Below are positions 59,234-64,000 of a stretch of 64,000 bases of DNA, piece by piece. Location: the NCBI RefSeq assembly GCF_000024625.1, contig NC_013407.1, positions 992,001 to 1,056,000 of the forward strand, read 5' to 3'. A program made the position numbers and the translations under genes. Position 1 is the first letter of the stretch. Each line of letters starts with the position of its first letter. The DNA is from Methanocaldococcus vulcanius M7. Its GTDB lineage: Archaea > AGJL01 > Methanococci > Methanococcales > Methanocaldococcaceae. The notes below the pieces were generated by a model. It had not been told where the DNA came from and made no database searches. It saw only the letters and a program-made list of their open reading frames with translations.

Positions 59234-59785
59234 TTGTTATTAGAAGAAACGTTAAAATCATGTCCAATTGTTAAAAGAGGCAAATACCATTATTTTATCC
59301 ATCCGATAAGTGATGGGGTTCCTCTTGTAGAACCAAAATTGTTAAGAGAAGTTGCAACAAGAATAATAAAGATAGGAAACTTTGAGGGAGTTAACAAGAT
59401 AGTTACGGCTGAGGCAATGGGTATTCCACTGGTAACTACACTCTCGTTATATACTGACATCCCTTACGTTATCATGAGAAAAAGAGAATACAAATTACCA
59501 GGAGAAGTTCCTGTATTTCAATCAACAGGATACAGCAAGGGACAACTCTACTTAAATGGAATAGAAAAAGGAGATAAAGTTATTATCATAGATGATGTTA
59601 TCTCCACAGGAGGAACTATGATTGCTATAATAAACGCGTTAGAAAGAGCAGGAGCTGAGATAAAAGATATAATTTGCGTTATTGAAAGAGGGGATGGAAA
59701 AAAGATAGTTGAGGAAAAAACTGGTTATAAAATAAAAACCTTAGTTAAAATTGATGTTGTAGATGGAGAAGTAGTTATACTCTAA
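59234..59785 (+). CDS. hpt: Hypoxanthine/guanine phosphoribosyltransferase
   Basis: 183-aa archaeal-type PRTase for purine salvage. The PRPP loop is [12 protein letters not shown] (about 114-125), with E-A-M-G-I-P-L and [11 protein letters not shown]. It resembles orotate PRTase but the sequence fits the Hpt group of methanogens. TTG 59234 follows GGAGGTGAAACG. Probably in one transcript with the OB-fold gene. Confidence 0.93.
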   Translation: MLLEETLKSCPIVKRGKYHYFIHPISDGVPLVEPKLLREVATRIIKIGNFEGVNKIVTAEAMGIPLVTTLSLYTDIPYVIMRKREYKLPGEVPVFQSTGYSKGQLYLNGIEKGDKVIIIDDVISTGGTMIAIINALERAGAEIKDIICVIERGDGKKIVEEKTGYKIKTLVKIDVVDGEVVIL

Positions 59786-59911
59786 AAAAATCATTTCATT
59801 TTAGTAATTAATTTGAAGTATTTGGTCTATAAACCCTCTCTTTAATTATTTCGTGCTATTGCTGTTATTATTTATTATTACTATTTTTAATTTTTAATAG
59901 AGGGATAAAGG

Positions 59912-61585
59912 ATGATCGTTTTAAAAAACGCAAACATTGTGGATGTTTATAGTGGAGAGATTATTAAAGGGAATGTTGGATTTGAAAATAAAGAGATCGT
60001 GTTCGTGGATTTAGAAAACGATATTGAAAAACTATGTAAAAAAATTAATAACTCGGATATTAAAATTTTTGATTTAAAAGGTAAATACCTATCCCCTACA
60101 TTTATAGATGGGCATATTCACATTGAATCATCCCACGTAATTCCCTCTGAGTTTGAAAAATTTGCTCTAAAAAGTGGAGTTAGTAGAGTTGTCATAGATC
60201 CTCATGAAATAGCAAATGTTGCAGGAAAAGAAGGAATTTTATTTATGTTAAATAATGCAAAAATCTTGGATGTTTATGTTATGATCCCCTCTTGTGTTCC
60301 AGCAACGAAGTTAGAGACCAGCGGAGGGGAAATAACTGCGAAAGATATAGAGGAGTTAATAATATTAGATAACGTTTTGGGATTAGGAGAGGTAATGGAT
60401 TATATGGCAGTGATCAATGGGGATGAAGAAATATTGAAAAAAATAGAAGTTGCTAAGAGATATAAAAAATTAATAGACGGACACTGTCCTAAGTTAAGAG
60501 GGAGAGAACTTAATCAATATATAAAAGCAGGGATAATGAGTGATCATGAAAGTGTAGAAGAAGAGGAAGCATTAGAAAAACTCAGATTAGGATTAAAATT
60601 AATGGTTAGAGAAGGAACTGCATCTAAAAATATTTACTTACTAAAAATACGTAAAAAGATCTCTGATATTCGGAATATAATGTTAGTTAGCGACGATCTC
60701 TGTATTAAAGAGGCAGATGGATATATGTTTAATATACTAAGAAAAGCAACTAACTACATCTCACCAATAGAGGCAATACAAATGGTTACGGTAAATCCTG
60801 GTAATTATTTTGGATTGGACGTTGGAATAAAGCCAGGAAACGAAGCAAGTTTTGTGATATTTGAAGATCTTAATAATTTTAAAGTTTGTGATATAATTAT
60901 AAAGGGAAAATTTTTGGAAGAGATTTTGAATGACCTAAATAAAATTAAAAAAAGAAATATTCCAAAAAATCTTTTAAACACGATGAACTATCAATATAAA
61001 AAAGAAATGGAGTTTTTAATTAAAGGAATTGATTATAGGGAAAGAGACGGCCTTGTTAGGGTAATAAAACCAATTAAGGACTCGTTAATAACAGAAGAAT
61101 TAATATTCAGCGTCGAAGAGGTTAAACTTCTACTAAAAGAAAACGTAATAAATAAAATATTTGTTATCGAGAGACATAAAAACACTGGAAATATTGGAAA
61201 AGGATTGATTTACAATTTTTTAAATTGTGGGGCATTAGCTTCTTCCTATGCTCATGACTCTCATAATGTAATAGCCATTGGCAACGATGAAAAAGATCTT
61301 TCGATTGCAGTGAATAAATTAAAAGATATTGGAGGAGGATTTATAGCAGTTAAAGATGGAGAAGTTGTAGATTATCTCCCTCTACCAATTGGGGGGCTTA
61401 TGGGAGATGACGGGAACTATGTGCTAAATAAGATGAAGATACTCTCTGAAAAGATCCACGAGTGGAGCGTATTTGAAAATCCATTTTTAAGTATGAGTTT
61501 TTTCTCACTTCCTGTCATTCCAGAGTTGAAAATAACTGACATAGGGCTTATTAAAAACATGGAAAAAGTGGATCTTTTCCTATAA
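59912..61585 (+). CDS. ade: Adenine deaminase
   Basis: 557-aa amidohydrolase that turns adenine into hypoxanthine, the substrate of the adjacent Hpt. The metal site [10 protein letters not shown] and D-P-H-E-I-A-N-V are near residues 70 and 100; C-P-K-L-R-G and D-D-L-C in the middle; C-terminal G-L-M-G-D-D. Full length for Ade. ATG 59912 follows GAGGGATAAAGG. Together with hpt and purA it forms an adenine salvage route. Confidence 0.95.
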   Translation: MIVLKNANIVDVYSGEIIKGNVGFENKEIVFVDLENDIEKLCKKINNSDIKIFDLKGKYLSPTFIDGHIHIESSHVIPSEFEKFALKSGVSRVVIDPHEIANVAGKEGILFMLNNAKILDVYVMIPSCVPATKLETSGGEITAKDIEELIILDNVLGLGEVMDYMAVINGDEEILKKIEVAKRYKKLIDGHCPKLRGRELNQYIKAGIMSDHESVEEEEALEKLRLGLKLMVREGTASKNIYLLKIRKKISDIRNIMLVSDDLCIKEADGYMFNILRKATNYISPIEAIQMVTVNPGNYFGLDVGIKPGNEASFVIFEDLNNFKVCDIIIKGKFLEEILNDLNKIKKRNIPKNLLNTMNYQYKKEMEFLIKGIDYRERDGLVRVIKPIKDSLITEELIFSVEEVKLLLKENVINKIFVIERHKNTGNIGKGLIYNFLNCGALASSYAHDSHNVIAIGNDEKDLSIAVNKLKDIGGGFIAVKDGEVVDYLPLPIGGLMGDDGNYVLNKMKILSEKIHEWSVFENPFLSMSFFSLPVIPELKITDIGLIKNMEKVDLFL

Positions 61586-61629
61586 AAAATAAAAAGCTTA
61601 AAATAACGAACAAAGAAAAAGGGATCTAC

Positions 61630-62463
61630 ATGGGAAAATTTTCTGATTATTTAGAGCTGATCAGGATAAAGAATTGTATAACTGCCTCATTTGGAGGAGT
61701 TATTGGATATTTAATCTCCTCAAATTTTGAGATCGATATTTTTAAAATTATTTTGGTGTATTCAGTAGTGTTTTTTATATGTGCATATGGAAACGTAATA
61801 AACGACATCTTTGATATTGAAATAGATAAAATAAACAAGCCATTCAGACCATTACCATCAGGAAAAATATCTTTAAAAGAAGCAAAATTCTTCTCTTTTT
61901 TACTGCTTTTTACGGGCTTATTTTTATCTGTTTTTATAAATATATATGCATTAATAATTGCGATTATAAACTCAATCTTTCTCTACCTATATGGAAAAAA
62001 GTATAAGAAGTATAAACCGATCGGCAATTTCTTAGTTGGATACTTAACAGGATCAGTTTTTTTATTTGGAGGTGTGGCAGGGAAAAACGTTTATCCAGTC
62101 GTTATATTATTCCTTTGCTCTCTATTTTCAATATGGGGTAGAGAAATCATCAAGGACTTTGAAGACATGGAGGGGGATTTAAAAGAAGGTGTGGTTTCAC
62201 TTCCAATAATGTATAAAGAGAAATCTTTATTTATTGCATCCCTTTTAATCATAATTGCGATTATTTTAAGCCCCCTCCCTTACATATTTGGAGTATTTGG
62301 TATTTCCTATCTCATACTGATAGTACTCTGTGATATATTATTTCTTTGGGCAATAATTATTTTGCTAAAAAATCCAACCAAAAAAACCGCATCAAAGGTT
62401 TCAAAATTATTAAAAATTATAATGAATATAGTCCTCGTTGCGTTTTTGGTTGGTGCAGTTTAA
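61630..62463 (+). CDS. Digeranylgeranylglyceryl phosphate synthase (UbiA family)
   Basis: 277-aa UbiA-type membrane prenyltransferase that adds the second geranylgeranyl chain in archaeal lipid synthesis. Eight to nine membrane helices; Asp-rich motifs N-D-I-F-D-I-E-I-D-K-I-N-K-P-F-R-P-L-P-S-G (about 58-78) and E-I-I-K-D-F-E-D-M-E-G-D. No UbiA paralogue for quinones is expected in a methanogen. ATG 61630. NAC follows 120 bp downstream, a pairing I recall from M. jannaschii. Confidence 0.93.
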   Translation: MGKFSDYLELIRIKNCITASFGGVIGYLISSNFEIDIFKIILVYSVVFFICAYGNVINDIFDIEIDKINKPFRPLPSGKISLKEAKFFSFLLLFTGLFLSVFINIYALIIAIINSIFLYLYGKKYKKYKPIGNFLVGYLTGSVFLFGGVAGKNVYPVVILFLCSLFSIWGREIIKDFEDMEGDLKEGVVSLPIMYKEKSLFIASLLIIIAIILSPLPYIFGVFGISYLILIVLCDILFLWAIIILLKNPTKKTASKVSKLLKIIMNIVLVAFLVGAV

Positions 62464-62582
62464 ACCTTTTAAATAACGAAAATTATAAAAGCGGTAAGAT
62501 ATAAAAGAAGATGAAAGTAGAATAGTCAAAAAGAATTTCCAACTTTTTGAAATACCATCAAACGCTTTTTAGGTGAAACATT

Positions 62583-62996
62583 ATGTTCCCCGGTAAAATG
62601 AATCCAAGAATGTTAAAAAAGATGCAAAAGATGATGAAGGACTTTGGAATGGAATCTGAAGATTTAAACGTTAAGAAAGTAATATTTGTATTTGATGAAG
62701 AAGAGTGGGTCTTTGAGGAACCAAAAGTTCAAGTTATGGATATATTGGGGGTTAAAACATACTCCATAACTGGAAGACCTAAAAAACAGAAAATAGAAAA
62801 AGAAAAAATAGAAAAAGAAACGGCAGAAGAAATAAGCGAGAGTGAAGAAGTTAAAATTGAAATAACAGATGAAGATATAGAATTGGTCGCAAACCAGTGT
62901 AATGTATCAAAAGACGTTGCAAGGAAGGTCTTAGAGGAGTGCAATGGAGACATTGCAGAGGCCATTGTAAAATTAGAAGAAGAAAAAGAAAATTAA
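62583..62996 (+). CDS. nac: Archaeal nascent polypeptide-associated complex protein
   Basis: 137-aa NAC that forms a homodimer on ribosomes and shields new chains. It starts M-F-P-G-K-M-N-P-R-M-L-K-K-M-Q-K-M-M-K; the NAC barrel is about 25-65; a Glu/Lys linker (about 68-93) and a C-terminal UBA domain (V-A-N-Q-C-N-V-S-K-D-V-A-R-K-V-L) follow. ATG 62583 follows AGGTGAAACATT. Confidence 0.95.
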   Translation: MFPGKMNPRMLKKMQKMMKDFGMESEDLNVKKVIFVFDEEEWVFEEPKVQVMDILGVKTYSITGRPKKQKIEKEKIEKETAEEISESEEVKIEITDEDIELVANQCNVSKDVARKVLEECNGDIAEAIVKLEEEKEN

Positions 62997-63007
62997 AAAT
63001 ATTAAAT

Positions 63008-63763
63008 TTAAGGAGTTGGAGGAAGAGTTCTTTTATGTTCGTTCTTTTTTATAAGGTTAAATATCTTATCAACAACCTCCTTTTCAACCCCAAGTTTTTT
63101 TACTACTTCATCAGCGTTCATTCCCTCTTCATAACACTTTAATATCTTATCAAGGGTCTCATATTTAACTCCCAACTCATCCTCATCAGTTTGACCTTCC
63201 CAAAGACCTGCTGAGGGTGGTTTTTCAATTATCTCCTTTGGAATCCCTAAATATTTTGCCATCTCTCTGACTTCTGTTTTAAATAAATTCCCAATGGGCT
63301 TTATATCGCATGCAATATCTCCATGTTTTGTTCCATAACCAACATACGTTTCTGATTTATTCGCTGTTCCAGCAACAAGCAGATTATACTTGTTTGCAAA
63401 ATAATAAAGAATACACATTCTTATCCTTGCCTTTAAATTACCGTCAGCTATTTTATCAAATTCTCTTGTTGGAACATATCCACCCGCTCCAAATGCCTTT
63501 AAAATATCTGTTATATCTGAAATTATATATTTTATCCCCAAAGATTTAGCAACCATTATGGCATGTTCAATATCTTTCCTATTACTATACTTCTCAGGCA
63601 TTATAATTCCAAGCACCCTATCTTTTCCAAGGGCTTTAACACACAGATAAGCGGTTAATGATGAATCAATACCACCACTCAATCCAATAACTACTCCGTT
63701 AACTCTGGCTTCCTCTACCTTATCTCTTATAAATTTAACGATTTTGTCAACTTCATTTTTCAT
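63008..63763 (-). CDS. nadE: NAD+ synthetase (ammonia-dependent)
   Basis: 251-aa enzyme that amidates deamido-NAD with ATP and ammonia. The P-loop is L-S-G-G-I-D-S-S (residues 28-35); G-T-A-N-K-S-E-T-Y-V-G-Y-G-T-K-H-G-D is the substrate loop; P-P-S-A-G-L-W-E-G-Q-T-D-E is also diagnostic. No glutaminase domain, so it uses free ammonia. ATG 63763 follows GAGGAGAAACT. It converges on NAC. Confidence 0.96.
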   Translation of the reverse strand: MKNEVDKIVKFIRDKVEEARVNGVVIGLSGGIDSSLTAYLCVKALGKDRVLGIIMPEKYSNRKDIEHAIMVAKSLGIKYIISDITDILKAFGAGGYVPTREFDKIADGNLKARIRMCILYYFANKYNLLVAGTANKSETYVGYGTKHGDIACDIKPIGNLFKTEVREMAKYLGIPKEIIEKPPSAGLWEGQTDEDELGVKYETLDKILKCYEEGMNADEVVKKLGVEKEVVDKIFNLIKKNEHKRTLPPTP

Positions 63764-64000
63764 AGTTTCTCCTCTTTAGAGATGTCCCTATATTTGGATT
63801 TATTTATTAATGCCTTATTTATAATTATTATTTTATAATTATTATAATGCTTATTTCCTTATTACTTTTTGTTAATTTGACTTTATTATTAAAATATTTT
63901 TTATCAAAATCAACTTATCAAATTATAAAGTAAACGTTTTATAATAAATAACAAATAAATAATAAAATGAAATATTACCTTTTAAATTTAAATTTTTATC
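63764..64000. other. Right end of the window, gene-free
   Basis: 237 bp of very AT-rich sequence with the promoter region of nadE. Nothing else visible. Confidence 0.5.

Noticed and set aside
62939-63142. ORF across the NAC/nadE junction
   Set aside because: Overlaps both genes in another frame; no binding site and low-quality composition.

Overview
The window is chromosomal DNA of a hyperthermophilic methanogen, most likely a Methanocaldococcus. It is very AT-rich, genes start behind GGTGA-type ribosome binding sites, and it carries CODH/ACS subunits (cdhD, cdhE), a methanogenesis marker 9 protein, archaeal-type ribosomal proteins (L14e, L34e), Hef, a UbiA-type archaeal lipid enzyme, archaeal NAC and a tRNA-Sec. 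Many short gene neighbourhoods (L34e-cmk-L14e; sppA-YhbY; lhr-fdhD-MBL; HTH-surE-purA; OB protein-hpt; lipid synthase-NAC) match groupings I recall from M. jannaschii, but their order is shuffled.

Layout. 72-8081: a minus-strand cluster of five genes with two eukaryotic-type Ser/Thr kinases, two membrane proteins that share a C-terminal helical (MIT/TPR-like) domain, and a small charged coiled-coil protein. 8305-18235: housekeeping genes (hef, ribosomal proteins, cmk, pyrD, tmk, hisA, a secreted nuclease, archaeal shikimate kinase, pdxT). 18251-21909: a 3.66-kb island flanked by perfect 65-bp direct repeats of the pdxT 3' end. It holds a Zn-ribbon DNA methyltransferase, a convergent DHH-like protein and an RHH regulator with a palindromic operator. 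21947-22822: a metallo-hydrolase.

23093-37202 is a 14.1-kb provirus-like element bounded by perfect 169-bp inverted repeats. Each repeat contains the 3' part of a tRNA-Ser(TGA) gene, and the complete tRNA lies at the right end. The element encodes an A32/PRD1-type packaging ATPase, a 287-aa beta-rich protein that is the best candidate for a double jelly-roll capsid protein, a run of small membrane proteins, a large putative structural protein, and three related two-gene modules (an unknown partner plus a HEPN-domain protein), with a PIN nuclease. I see no integrase and no polymerase. One viral gene is broken by a 71-bp insertion built like a CRISPR unit: a duplicated target of 30-33 bp around a 38-41-bp segment that is identical, inverted, to DNA just outside the element at 37313-37353.

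37579-63763: housekeeping again. It includes methanogenesis marker 9, tRNA-Sec, cdhDE for acetyl-CoA synthesis, scpA, moaC, argG, sppA, a CRM-domain RNA-binding protein, Lhr helicase, fdhD, a thioredoxin/Zn-ribbon/permease set, surE, purA, a site-2 protease, hypE, an OB-fold protein, hpt, ade, a lipid prenyltransferase, NAC and nadE. Purine metabolism (purA, hpt, ade) and cofactor or hydrogenase maturation (hypE, moaC, fdhD) are well represented.

The observations most worth follow-up are the CRISPR-like insertion in the viral gene, the inverted-repeat-bounded and possibly invertible provirus, the triplicated HEPN modules, and the methyltransferase/DHH island. Family names are from my own recognition of the protein sequences; no database search was run.
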